Source: Chelonoidis abingdonii (Eukaryota > Chordata > Testudines > Testudinidae). From it: a stretch of DNA of 64,000 bases. Shown in pieces: positions 22,804 through 33,000 of this stretch. Every line of letters begins with the position of its first letter. The first letter of the stretch is position 1. Where the stretch lies: positions 539,420 through 603,419 of the forward strand of contig NC_133770.1 of the NCBI RefSeq assembly GCF_003597395.2, read 5' to 3'. The notes below the pieces were generated by a model that was not told where the DNA came from, did no database searches, and saw nothing but the letters and a program-made list of their open reading frames with translations. A program made the translations under genes and the position numbers.

Positions 22804-23608
22804 ATGACAAGGAACGTTTGTATGAGCCTAGGCAGCCTGGCGGGCTTGAGTGGCGTTTTTCTCATCAGCGGTTTGGAAGGCAAGGTTAGTGGAAGATGAA
22901 TATCCCTACACCTTAGCTGTGTGGAGAACTGTGACGTGAAGGGAATGTGCCTGTGTCTGTCAGGGGTATTGACTTGCCTATGGAGGGAGCTACCCTGGTC
23001 TCCAAGCAGTTGTCTGTGAACAGCCCTGTGTGCTGGGAAATGAGATCCCAAGCTGCATGTCTGTTAAAGGGGAAGGTTTCTCCAGCTCTTCATTCGTCTG
23101 TGGAGCAGACAGAAGTGCCTTTCAGCCTGGGAGGTTTGAGAATAGTTCTGGTTGTCTCAGAGTTGGTTCTGGATTCAACTAAAGTCCAGGAAGGGAATTG
23201 TCCTAAGTTTGTGTCTGCTGGGGAGAAAGGCCCTGTAAGTAGGTTGCATCCAGTTAGTGTCCTAGCAAAATTCCAGAGACCAGACAATTCTGGTGTTTGT
23301 AGTTTGCCTGTTGCTGGGAAAGGATGTAGCAACTCTGATCAGGGTGATACCCTAGCCAGGGCACAAGAAGAGCATGACGGTGATTTGATTGTGTTACCTA
23401 CTGACAATTTGGAAACTTGTAGCAAGAAGGAAAAGATTCCTGACCTTGTGTGTGGTAAAGGGAAGGAAAATGCTTCTCACCTTTTGACTATGAAATCTAG
23501 CAGTTTACCTAAAAGGGGGTTGGGTAGGAATCCACCTGATGGGACAGAGGTGATCCTGGATGTAAGTGAGACCCAGAAAGAGTCTGTTGTTGCTCAGGGA
23601 AGCAGGGC

Positions 23609-23652
<44 letters not shown>

Positions 23653-24954
23653 GCCAGTACAAATTACCAGGGCCTGGTGGTCTGGAAGGGGGGGCCAGGG
23701 CCTGGCTTCATCAGCCCTGTTTAGCCAGTACTCCCTTGCTGGGGCGGGGAGGCCTGAAAATTTTTTTCACGGGGGCCCAAACCCACTCTTGGTAGCCCTG
23801 GGGAAGTGTTCCTTTAGCACAAGCCCCAGATGAAGAGGGTAAGGGCAGAATTTCTGTGAGGGGTGAATTGTTGCTTAGAAAAGTTCCTGGAGAAAAGAAT
23901 CCTTATGGTAACTTGTGCAGTTCGCTGTAGCTGAAGGTTGTGGAAATGATTTGATCTAGGAAATTTCAGTTCCTAACAGCCAGAAATTTTCTGTGGTAAA
24001 TGGAGCCACTGACTTTCCTTCTGAAAGATCCAGTGTGGGTAACTTTGAGAAGATCTCAGACGGAGTAAAAGTTGTTAAGGAAGTTGAACAGCCCTATAAG
24101 GAAGTGGCTGTGCTTGACCAGTTTGTTGGGGAGACAAGGTTGTTGAGAGAGGAATGTGTCCATGCTAATTCTGTGAGTGAGCAGTCTGTGCTTCAGTGTC
24201 TGAGGACAGATTTGGCTACTGGTGTGTCAGAGCAGAACAGTTTTATGGCTGATCGCTTGAGGATGCAGGGGAGAGCAAGCAAACGCTCACCCTTAAGTAC
24301 TTTGAACTGATTTGGTATCTCTTTAAAACAGAGTCCAATCTCTAAGTTGCTCGTGGTGGTAGATCAGAAGAGCATCTGTGTAGATGTTCATAGCACAGAG
24401 GTGCTACAGTTGGTGAACACACCTAGCCAACAAAGGAATGCCTGTGAGCGGCAACTTTCAGTTTTCAACCTTTTAGGAAAATAGGGTTGGGGGGAGAACA
24501 CAATCCTGCTGAAGGGAAGAAGGAATGTCCAGCCTTGAAATGGGCAGCAGCTGAGAATTTAGAAACTAGTGTTTGTGGTAATGCAAAGTACTTCACTGAC
24601 TGGGGGAAGAAAGACTTGCTAATAGCTGTTAACACAGAGAGCCCACCCCATCAGCCAGGGAATTCTGTTAAGCAAGAGAAATCAGGGTTTGATCCTTCAG
24701 GACAAGGAGGAAAGAAAGAACTGGATTTTGCAAAGGGAAGCCACAGGGTAACCCTGAATACGCCAAACCCCCAATGGTATTGAGCCAAAGGTGTGGCCTG
24801 AAAAAAATTATTGTAGCTGGACCCTTGCAATGGATTTGTGGTTATTGCTAATGGGGATTTTTGTAACCAATGTGTTGCGAATGCCAAGAAGTGTAAAAAT
24901 GTGCAGGGTGCCAAATCTTTTAGAAAATCCCTTGAAGATGTTAAGAGTGATACG
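22804..24954 (+). other. Unidentified retroelement-like ORF region, copy 1
   Basis: Three frames follow one another: 22947-23795, 23993-24310 and 24487-24783. They encode hydrophilic sequence (MPVSVRGIDLPMEGATLVSK, VKVVKEVEQPYKEVAVLDQF, PGNSVKQEKSGFDPSGQGGK) without a domain that I recognise. A second copy and an inverted copy exist in the window, and it is embedded between CR1 and LTR sequence. It is therefore probably part of a Ty3/gypsy-like or other retroelement, not a host gene. The first frame is spoiled by the (TG)n at 23612-23650. Confidence 0.5.
23610..23650. repeat. (TG)n microsatellite
   Basis: About 20 TG dinucleotides. Corresponding tracts lie at 28803-28827 (shorter) and, inverted, as (AC)n at 27611-27647. 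Confidence 0.98.
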
Positions 24955-25296
24955 CAAAAGCTGGAGCTGAGTCGACAGGGGCCCTTGCTGCCAGGAAGGC
25001 CAACGGCGTATTAGACTGTAGAAGTAGGAGCACTGCCAGCAGATCGAGGGAAGAGATTATTCCCCTCTATTCGGCACTGGTGAGGCCACATCTGGAGTAT
25101 TGCGGCCAGTTCTGGGCCCCCCCACTACAGAAAAGATTAGGGTAAATTGGAAAAAGTCCAGCCGAGGGCAACGAAAATGATTAGGGGGCTGGAGCACATG
25201 ACTTGTGAGGAGAAGCTCAGGGAACTAGGCTCATTTAGTCTGCAGAAGAGAAGAGTGAAGAGTGATTTGATAGCAGCCTTCAACTTCCTGAAGGGG
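24955..25296 (+). mobile_element. CR1 LINE 3' region (plus), cut at the N
   Basis: GCCAGCAGATCGAGGGAAGA, TATTCGGCACTGGTGAGGCC and AGCACATGACTTGTGAGGAG are CR1. It stops abruptly at CTGAAGGGG before the N at 25297. The second copy (30132-30590) continues to a complete tail. Confidence 0.88.
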
Positions 25297-25297
25297 N
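25297..25297. other. Single N marking an assembly join
   Basis: The only isolated N in the window, located exactly between the two units of the tandem duplication. Confidence 0.99.
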
Positions 25298-25423
25298 CCA
25301 GTAACCCATAACCTGGTCTTAGACACCTTATATGACCCCCTTTACATAGGATTTGGTGCCACTACAGGACCTTGGTTGCAACCCATGTTCTATATGGTCC
25401 CAGTTTATATCAATAATGTCACA
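25298..25423 (-). mobile_element. LTR family 1, 5' end fragment (minus)
   Basis: CCAGTAACCCATAACCTGGT through CAGTTTATATCAATAATGTC and ACA is the reverse of the LTR start (TGTGACATTATTGATATAAA on the minus strand). It is nested in LTR family 3 sequence. Confidence 0.88.
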
Positions 25424-26686
25424 ACCCCCACTTTGCAGTCAGATGTTGACGCTCAGCCAGCCAGTAAAACAGAGGCTTATTCGATGACAGGAACACAGTC
25501 TAGAACAGCGCTTGTAGGTACAGAGAATGGGACCCCTCAGCCCGGTCCTGTAGTGAGGCGGCCTGGCTCCCAGCCATCCCAGAGGAGGAAGAGCCCAGCT
25601 GGATGCTGGACTGGGCAGAGCTAAAGAGCTCTGAGCCCGCCCCGCAAAGGGTCAGGCGCCCATCCGGAACTATAAAGTCCAGCCCTCAGAGCTCTGTTAA
25701 GCCCCAGCAGCCGGAGCGACCCAACGTCCCTGAGGGATCTCGGGACTGGGAACCCCCTGCGACCCAGGGCAGCTGCCCAGGCTGGCCTGAGCTCCCCTGC
25801 GCCCGCTACCTAGAGGAGCCACCGAAGCTACCCTGGGCCGACTTTCCGGAGGCGTTGCCGGACCTACCACCCAGCCCCAGCTGGGACGAACCCATGCACC
25901 TGGACCCTGCAGAGGATGACCCCAGGATCCAGATAAGCCCTGAGGGGGAGTATGGAAGTAGCCCGGGGGCAGCCGACCCTAGTCTGGCTGCAGCACAGCC
26001 AGAGCCAATGTCAGTGTGTTGTGGCCAGGATCCCCACTGACACTGCAGCAGGCTGCCTGCCGCTGTTAGGGCCCCGGGCTGGGACCCAGAGGAGTGGGCG
26101 GGCCTGTGTCCCCCCCTGCCACCCCACTCACGGGTGGCATCTCCCCCTCGCCCCGACGCTCAGGCCCAGGAGCCTGGGCTTAATATACTGAACTGTTTGC
26201 TCAGCCCCTGCCTGAAGGTCTGAGCCCTGAACTGTTGTTCCCTGTCCCACCCTGACCAAGGGCCTGGGCTTAAATACTGAACTGTTTGCTCAGCCCCTGC
26301 CTGAGGGGCTGAGCCTGGAACTGTCATTTGCTGTGGCGTGTAGTGAGGCAGCCTGGCTCCTTGCCACCCCAGAGAGGGGTGAACCCCAACAGCGGATGTC
26401 TACACATCCATTTTGGGGCCCAGTGAGCCAGACAACCCTGTCTGCCCTCACTTCCCGTCCCCAGCCAGCTCCAAACTGAAACCGCTTCCAGCCCCTCCGT
26501 CTCTGCTGAGTTCCTTTCCCGGGCCAGGAGGCCACCTGATCTCTTTGTTCTCCCACACCTTTGGCATCCCCTTTCAGGTGGGGAAGGGCCTAGCCATTTG
26601 TTGCCAGGAGACAGACTGTCGGCCAGAAACTGAGGCATCCACTCAGTATTCAGAGGAAACATTAAGAACAGTCCCACTTCGTCACA
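25424..26686 (-). mobile_element. LTR family 3 (gypsy-like), longer copy (minus)
   Basis: The left side has GCTCAGCCAGCCAGTAAAAC followed by AGAGGCTTATTCG (the polyadenylation/U5 border in reverse), and the right end is CAGTCCCACTTCGTCACA. Similar ends occur in chelonian Ty3/gypsy LTRs known to me. The middle contains a plus-strand open frame (25603-26040). Confidence 0.7.
25603..26040 (+). other. 145-codon open frame antisense to LTR family 3
   Basis: The plus-strand frame MLDWAELKSSEPAPQRVRRP ... PKLPWADFPEALPDLPPSPS ... MHLDPAEDDPRIQISPEGEY is rich in Pro, Glu and Ser. A second copy at 21084-21518 keeps the MHLDPAEDDPRIQISPEGSY stretch but is shifted elsewhere. No domain is recognised. 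It could be a chance frame in GC-rich LTR sequence or part of an inserted retroelement gene. Confidence 0.35.
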
Positions 26687-26721
26687 ATGCTATATTACTC
26701 TGAGCAGTTTTCTGTGTTTAA

Positions 26722-27063
26722 CCCATTATGCTATGACCATTGAGAGGAGGACAAGGACCTAGGGGTTACAGTGGACAAGAAGCTGGAGATGAGTTGACAG
26801 TGTGCCCTTGTTGCCAAGAAGACTAACGGCATTTTGGGCTCTATAAGTAGGGACATTGCCAGCAGATCGAGGAACGTGATCATTTCCCTCTATTCAGCAT
26901 TGGTGAGGCCTCATATGGAGAACTGTGTTCAGTTTTGGGCCCCACACTACAAGAGGGATGTGGAAAAATTGGAAAGAGTCCAGTGGAGGACAACAAAAAT
27001 GATTAGGGGGCTGGAGCATATGACTTATGAGGAGAGGCTGAGGGAACTGGGATTGTTTAGCCT
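26722..27063 (+). mobile_element. CR1 LINE fragment (plus), cut at an inversion point
   Basis: The frame 26834-27070 encodes [39 protein letters not shown] and [20 protein letters not shown]. It stops after GTTTAGCCTGCC, where the inverted copy of 24205 begins. Confidence 0.9.
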
Positions 27064-27610
27064 GCCATAATCTGTCCTCAGACTCTGAAGCACAGACTGC
27101 TCACTCACAGAATTGCATGGCACATTCCCTCTCACAACCTTGTCTCCCCAACAAACTGGTCAGCACACCACTTCCTATAAGGGCTGTAACTTCCTTAACA
27201 ACTTTTACTCCGTCTGAGATCTTCTCAAAGTTACCCACACTGGATCTTTCAGAAGGAAAGTCAGTGCTCCATTTACCACAGAAATTTCTGGCTGTTAGAA
27301 CTGAAATTTCCTAGATCAAATCATTTCCACAACCTTCAGCTACAGCGAACTGCACAGTTACCATAAGGATTCTTTTCTCCAGGAACTTTTCTAAGCAACA
27401 ATTCACCCCTCACAGAATTCTGCCCTTACCCTTCTTCATCTGGGGCTTGTGCTAAAGGAACACTTCCCCAGGCTACAAGAGTGGGTTTGGGCCCCCGTGA
27501 AAAAATTTCAGGCCTCCCGCCCCGCAAGGGGTATGGCTAACAGGGCTGATGAAGCCAGGCCTGGCCCCCCTTCCAGACCACCAGGCCTCGGTAATTTGTA
27601 CTGGCTTACA

Positions 27611-27648
<38 letters not shown>

Positions 27649-28800
27649 GCCCTGCTTCCCTGAGCAACAACAGACTCTTTCTGGGTCTCACTTACATCCA
27701 GGATCACCTCTGTCCCATCAGGTGGATTCCTACCCAACCCCTTTTAGTAAACTGCTAGATTTCATAGTCAAAAGGTGAGAAGCATTTTCCTTCCCTTTAC
27801 CACCACAAGGTCAGGATATCTTTTCCTTCTTGCTACAAGTTTCCAAATTGTTCAGTAGGTAACACAATCAATCACCGTCATGCTCTTCTTGTGCCCTGGC
27901 TAGGGTATCACCCTGATCAGAGTTGCTACATCCTTTCCCAGCAACAGGCAAACTACAAACACCAGAATTGTCTGGTCTCTGGGATTTCATCATGACACTA
28001 ACTGGATGCCCTTAGTCAGCAGGAACTTCTCCCCAGCAGACACAAACTTAGGACAATTCCCTTCCTGGACTTTATTGAATCCAGAACCAACTCTGAGACA
28101 ACAGAAATTCTCAACCCTCCCAGGCTGAAAGGCACCTTCTGTCTGCTCCACAGACGAGAAGAGCTGGAGAAACCTTCCCTTTAACAGACATGCAGCTTGG
28201 GATCTCATTTCCCAGCACACAGGGCTGTTCACAGACGCAACTGCTGGAGACCAGGGTAGCTCCTCCATAGGCAAAGTCAATACCCCTGACGACACAGGCA
28301 CATTCCCTTCACGTCACAGTTCTCACACAGCTAAGGTGTAGGGATATTCATCTTCCACTAACCTTGCCCTTCCAAACGCTGATGAAGAAACGCCTCAACC
28401 CGCCAGGCTGCCTAGGCTCATACAAACGTTCCTTGTCATAGAATCATAGAATGTCAGGGTTGGAAGGGACCTCAGGAGGTATCTAGTCCAACCCCCCTGC
28501 TCAAAGCAGGACCAATCCCAACTAATCATCCCAGACAGGGCTTTGTCGAGCCGGGCCTGAAAAACCTCTAAGGAAGAGATTCCACCACCCCTAGCTAACC
28601 CATTCCAGTCTTCACCACCTTCCTAGTGAAATAGTTTTCCTAATATCCAACTAAACCTCCCCCACTGCAACTGGACCATTGCTCCTTGTTCTGTCATCTG
28701 CACCACTGAGAACAGTCTATGATCCTCCTCTCTGGACCCCCCCGCCAGGTCCAGTACTGAAAGCAGCTTTGAAATCCCCCCTCATTCTTCTCTTCTGCGG
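27064..28800 (-). repeat. Inverted copy of 22440-24205
   Basis: TCCTCAGACTCTGAAGCACA at the left is the reverse of 24186-24205. The (AC)n at 27611-27647 matches (TG)n at 23612, and 28437-28800 is the reverse of CR1 22440-22803. Indels relative to 22440-24205 are frequent. Confidence 0.9.
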
Positions 28801-30131
28801 CTTGTGTGTGTGTGTGTGTGTGTGTGTAAGCCAGTACAAATTACCAGGGCCTGGTGGTCTGGAAGGGGGGGCCAGGGCCTGGCTTCATCAGCCCTGTTTA
28901 GCCAGTACTCCCTTGCTGGGGCGGGGAGGCCTGAAAATTTTTTTCACGGGGGCCCAAACCCACTCTTGGTAGCCCTGGGGAAGTGTTCCTTTAGCACAAG
29001 CCCCAGATGAAGAGGGTAAGGGCAGAATTTCTGTGAGGGGTGAATTGTTGCTTAGAAAAGTTCCTGGAGAAAAGAATCCTTATGGTAACTTGTGCAGTTC
29101 GCTGTAGCTGAAGGTTGTGGAAATGATTTGATCTAGGAAATTTCAGTTCCTAACAGCCAGAAATTTTCTGTGGTAAATGGAGCCACTGACTTTCCTTCTG
29201 AAAGATCCAGTGTGGGTAACTTTGAGAAGATCTCAGACGGAGTAAAAGTTGTTAAGGAAGTTGAACAGCCCTATAAGGAAGTGGCTGTGCTTGACCAGTT
29301 TGTTGGGGAGACAAGGTTGTTGAGAGAGGAATGTGTCCATGCTAATTCTGTGAGTGAGCAGTCTGTGCTTCAGAGTCTGAGGACAGATTTGGCTACTGGT
29401 GTGTCAGAGCAGAACAGTTTTATGGCTGATCGCTTGAGGATGCAGGGGAGAGCAAGCAAACGCTCACCCTTAAGTACTTTGAACTGATTTGGTATCTCTT
29501 TAAAACAGAGTCCAATCTCTAAGTTGCTCGTGGTGGTAGATCAGAAGAGCATCTGTGTAGATGTTCATAGCACAGAGGTGCTACAGTTGGTGAACACACC
29601 TAGCCAACAAAGGAATGCCTGTGAGCGGCAACTTTCAGTTTTCAACCTTTTAGGAAAATAGGGTTGGGGGGAGAACACAATCCTGCTGAAGGGAAGAAGG
29701 AATGTCCAGCCTTGAAATGGGCAGCAGCTGAGAATTTAGAAACTAGTGTTTGTGGTAATGCAAAGTACTTCACTGACTGGGGGAAGAAAGACTTGCTAAT
29801 AGCTGTTAACACAGAGAGCCCACCCCATCAGCCAGGGAATTCTGTTAAGCAAGAGAAATCAGGGTTTGATCCTTCAGGACAAGGAGGAAAGAAAGAACTG
29901 GATTTTGCAAAGGGAAGCCACAGGGTAACCCTGAATACGCCAAACCCCCAATGGTATTGAGCCAAAGGTGTGGCCTGAAAAAAATTATTGTAGCTGGACC
30001 CTTGCAATGGATTTGTGGTTATTGCTAATGGGGATTTTTGTAACCAATGTGTTGCGAATGCCAAGAAGTGTAAAAATGTGCAGGGTGCCAAATCTTTTAG
30101 AAAATCCCTTGAAGATGTTAAGAGTGATACG
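28801..30131 (+). other. Unidentified retroelement-like ORF region, copy 2
   Basis: Frames 28679-28972, 29170-29487 and 29664-29960 repeat those of copy 1 at an offset of 5177 bases. The one difference I found is at 24197/29374 (CAGTGTCTG versus CAGAGTCTG). No host-gene similarity was recognised. Confidence 0.5.
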
Positions 30132-30590
30132 CAAAAGCTGGAGCTGAGTCGACAGGGGCCCTTGCTGCCAGGAAGGCCAACGGCGTATTAGACTGTAGAA
30201 GTAGGAGCACTGCCAGCAGATCGAGGGAAGAGATTATTCCCCTCTATTCGGCACTGGTGAGGCCACATCTGGAGTATTGCGGCCAGTTCTGGGCCCCCCC
30301 ACTACAGAAAAGATTAGGGTAAATTGGAAAAAGTCCAGCCGAGGGCAACGAAAATGATTAGGGGGCTGGAGCACATGACTTGTGAGGAGAAGCTCAGGGA
30401 ACTAGGCTCATTTAGTCTGCAGAAGAGAAGAGTGAAGAGTGATTTGATAGCAGCCTTCAACTTCCTGAAGGGGGGTTCCAAAGAGGACGGCTCTAGACTG
30501 TTCTCAAAGCCCTGTGGGATGATCTAGGGGATTGGACTAGATGACCTCCTGAGGTCCCTTCCAACCCTGATATTCTATGATTCTATAAAG
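30132..30590 (+). mobile_element. CR1 LINE 3' end (plus), complete tail
   Basis: The frame 30324-30527 encodes [20 protein letters not shown] and [15 protein letters not shown]. The tail reads GGTCCCTTCCAACCCTGATA followed by TTCTATGATTCTATAA, the CR1 terminus. Confidence 0.93.
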
Positions 30591-30989
30591 CTAACTCGGG
30601 AGAACTGCTGTGTCAACCAGCCAAAGCCAGCCAGCCTGGGGAGGCTACAAAAGCACACCTCACCCTGAGACAGGGTCAGCAGGCAGACAGTCTCCATTGA
30701 AATGGGGCAGATCTCCTGCCTGGGTAATGCCATGCTGGGCACACGTACCAGGAGCACCTGAGCATCAGCCCTACCAGACCCACAGGAGCTAGTTAAGGAA
30801 AGCCACGAAGACCCCAGAATGGCAGCGAGCACCTGCATGAATGGACCAGCCCTCGGCACCAGCTCAAGGACTAATTCTGTGGGATGGTAGCAGTAGTAGG
30901 CGCTTAACCCTGTTGTATACCACCACTGGAGGGGGCTATGACACATGACACCTGCCACCAGAGTGTGACACGCCCACAGTCGCTGACAG
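30591..30989. other. Unassigned 400 bp
   Basis: No gene or named repeat was recognised. Confidence 0.4.
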
Positions 30990-31767
30990 TGCAACACTAG
31001 TCAAGGCCTACTGTGAATAGTTCTCTAAAACGTCTGCTCAGTGTGCAGCGGTGTCAAAACAGCGAACGGAACATTGGGAATCATTGGGCCAGGAATAGAT
31101 AATGAGACAGAAAATATCACATTGCCTCTGTATAAATTCATGGTACACCCACATCTTGAATACTGCGTGAAGATGTGGTCGTCCCAACTCTAAAAGATAT
31201 ATTGGAATTGGAAAAAAGTGCAGAGAAGGGCAACAAACGTGATTAGGGGTATGGGACAGCTTATAGATGAGGAGAGATTGATAGGACTGGGACTGTTCCT
31301 ATTAGAAAAGAGACAACAAAGGGGGATATCAGAGAGGTCTGTAAAATCATGGTGTGGCGAAAGTGGCTAGGGAAGTGTTATTTACCCCTACACAGAGCAC
31401 AAGAACCAGGGGTCACCCAATAAAATTAATAGGCAGCACATCTGAAACAACCACAGAAAAGTTTCTTCACAGCTTGTGGAACTTGTTGCCAGGGGAAGCC
31501 ATGAAGGCCAAAAGTATAACTTGGTTCAAAATGGAACCCGATCAGTTCCTGGAGGACGGGTCCGTCAATGGCTATTGGCCAGGATGGGCAGGGATGTGAC
31601 CCCACAGTCTGGGTGTCCCCAGCATCTGACTGCCAGAAGCTGGGGCTGGACAGCATGGGACGGACCACTCAATAATTGTCCTGTTCTGTTCAATCCCTTT
31701 GATGCAACTGGCTCTGGCCACTGCCAGACAGGGCACTGGGCTAGATGGTCCATTGGTCTGGCCCAGT
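30990..31767 (+). mobile_element. LINE 3' end (CR1/L2 clade, plus), interrupted by an LTR
   Basis: CTCAGTGTGCAGCGGTGTCA, ATCTTGAATACTGCGTGAAG, GGAACTTGTTGCCAGGGGAA and GGTCTGGCCCAGTG. Its last bases resume after the LTR at 32528-32550 (TCCAGTATGCCCATTCTTAG). It is the same family as 35280-36170. Confidence 0.85.
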
Positions 31768-32527
31768 GTCACACAGCCAGAGGTCCAGTGCTCTGCAGCA
31801 GTTCCCAGGAGGTCCCCTTCAGTGTATCAGGCTCCCCCTTTAGGGTCAAACTCTCTCACTGGGGTCAGTCCTTCAGTTTCACCGCCCCCTGGGACCCACT
31901 CTGGGAGCCTTCAGCCGCCTGCTTCATACCGTGAGCTCCCCTCAGGGCGTCCTGGGGTGAGACGCCTGCACCCCCAGTTCCTGCCTGCAGTGAGCTCGGC
32001 CAGCGTGTGAGAGCCGGGGGTCAGTGGGCATCGGGACCCAGCACAGACAGTCTGTAGTTACCACAGAGAACAGAAAGTTACAGCCAAGTCCAGCTGGGTC
32101 GGGCCAGAGCCCAGCGCTCCAGAACCTCTCCCTAGGCCCAGGCCAGGCGCTTCTGGGTCCAGCAGCCCCCACTTAACACCCCCGGCCCCTCCTCATCCCT
32201 TTGTCCTTGTTCCCATTGAACACGGTCACCCGCCTCCTCGTCAGCCCTTGTCTTCCTGCTGGTCACACCCGGCCGGCCTGCTGCGGAGGGGACGGGCCAT
32301 GGGTGCCAAACTTCTGGGCAATTGGAGTGGCCCTTGTTTTGGGGGACGTTCCATGGGCCTGGGGCCCAGCCCCCAGATAGCCAGTTGTCCCTCACACCTG
32401 GATCTCTAGGGTTCTGCAAGGAGCAAACAACCCCGCCCCCTTGCCGAGTTAACCATGCAGCCCGAAGGGGAAACTGAGGCACACACCATAGTCATACAAA
32501 ACCTTACAGACAAATCTCACTCTGGCA
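31768..32527 (-). mobile_element. LTR family 4 inserted in a LINE tail (minus, about 760 bp)
   Basis: Plus-strand ends are GTCACACAGCCAGAGGTCC and CAAATCTCACTCTGGCACA, so on the minus strand it starts TGTGCCAGAGTGAG. The flanks CCCAG and TCCAG form a 5-bp duplication with one difference, and the LINE tail continues on the far side. GGGGAAACTGAGGCACACAC lies near the start of the minus-strand LTR. The older relative is at 3378-4055. Confidence 0.78.
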
Positions 32528-32559
32528 CATCCAGTATGCCCATTCTTAGGGACCCCAGG

Positions 32560-33000
32560 CCTGCTTGCAGCAGGACAATGGACACCCCACTCACCCCAGA
32601 TGTTTGTTTGCTCTGTGGACAGGGACAGTCCGTCCTCGCAGGAAATTCCCACAAACGAAGAGTCACAGTTACCCTCCCATAGCACAGGTCCCCTGGGCAC
32701 CCCCAGGCCTCTCTGCGGCACAGTCATGCCCTGTGCTTGCCTGGCCCCATACAGGCTCTGGGCTCTCCTGGGCCCCACCCCAAGGCGCTGAGGACAGATG
32801 GGAAGAGAGGTCTCAGGGCTGGTGAGTCAAGCTGGGTCTGGAATGGGCACAGGGGCTCTGGGGGTGCTGGGCTGGGGCGAGATGGTCAGGCAAGGCCTGG
32901 GGCTGGTGGGCTGGGCCACAGACGGTCGAAGGTTAGAATGGGGCAGGGAGGGGGCTGGGGTGAGCTGGGAAGGGAGGGTATGTGACTGGTGGGATAAGCC
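32560..33000. other. GC-rich sequence leading into the VNTR
   Basis: No gene was recognised. G-runs and GCTGGG motifs become frequent towards 33000. Confidence 0.4.

Larger units (their letters stand above)
21005..25296. repeat. Tandem duplication, unit 1
   Basis: The order LTR 1 (minus) - LTR 3 (minus) - CR1 3' end (plus) - unidentified retroelement region - CR1 3' end (plus) recurs at 25298-30471. At 23605-25296 the match to 28801-30471 is essentially exact, whereas 21130-22440 differs from 25800-27063 by many indels. It ends at a single N. Confidence 0.85.
25298..30471. repeat. Tandem duplication, unit 2, with internal inversion
   Basis: It repeats the content of 21005-25296. In addition, 27064-28800 is an inverted copy of about 24205-22440, so the segment 23605-24205 occurs here twice, once in each orientation. 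Confidence 0.8.

Noticed and set aside
20140..25423. One full-length LTR element with LTR family 1 copies at 20140 and 25298 as its two ends
   Set aside because: The sequence between them includes CR1 3' ends and other LTR sequence and ends at an assembly N; the two copies are better explained by the tandem duplication.
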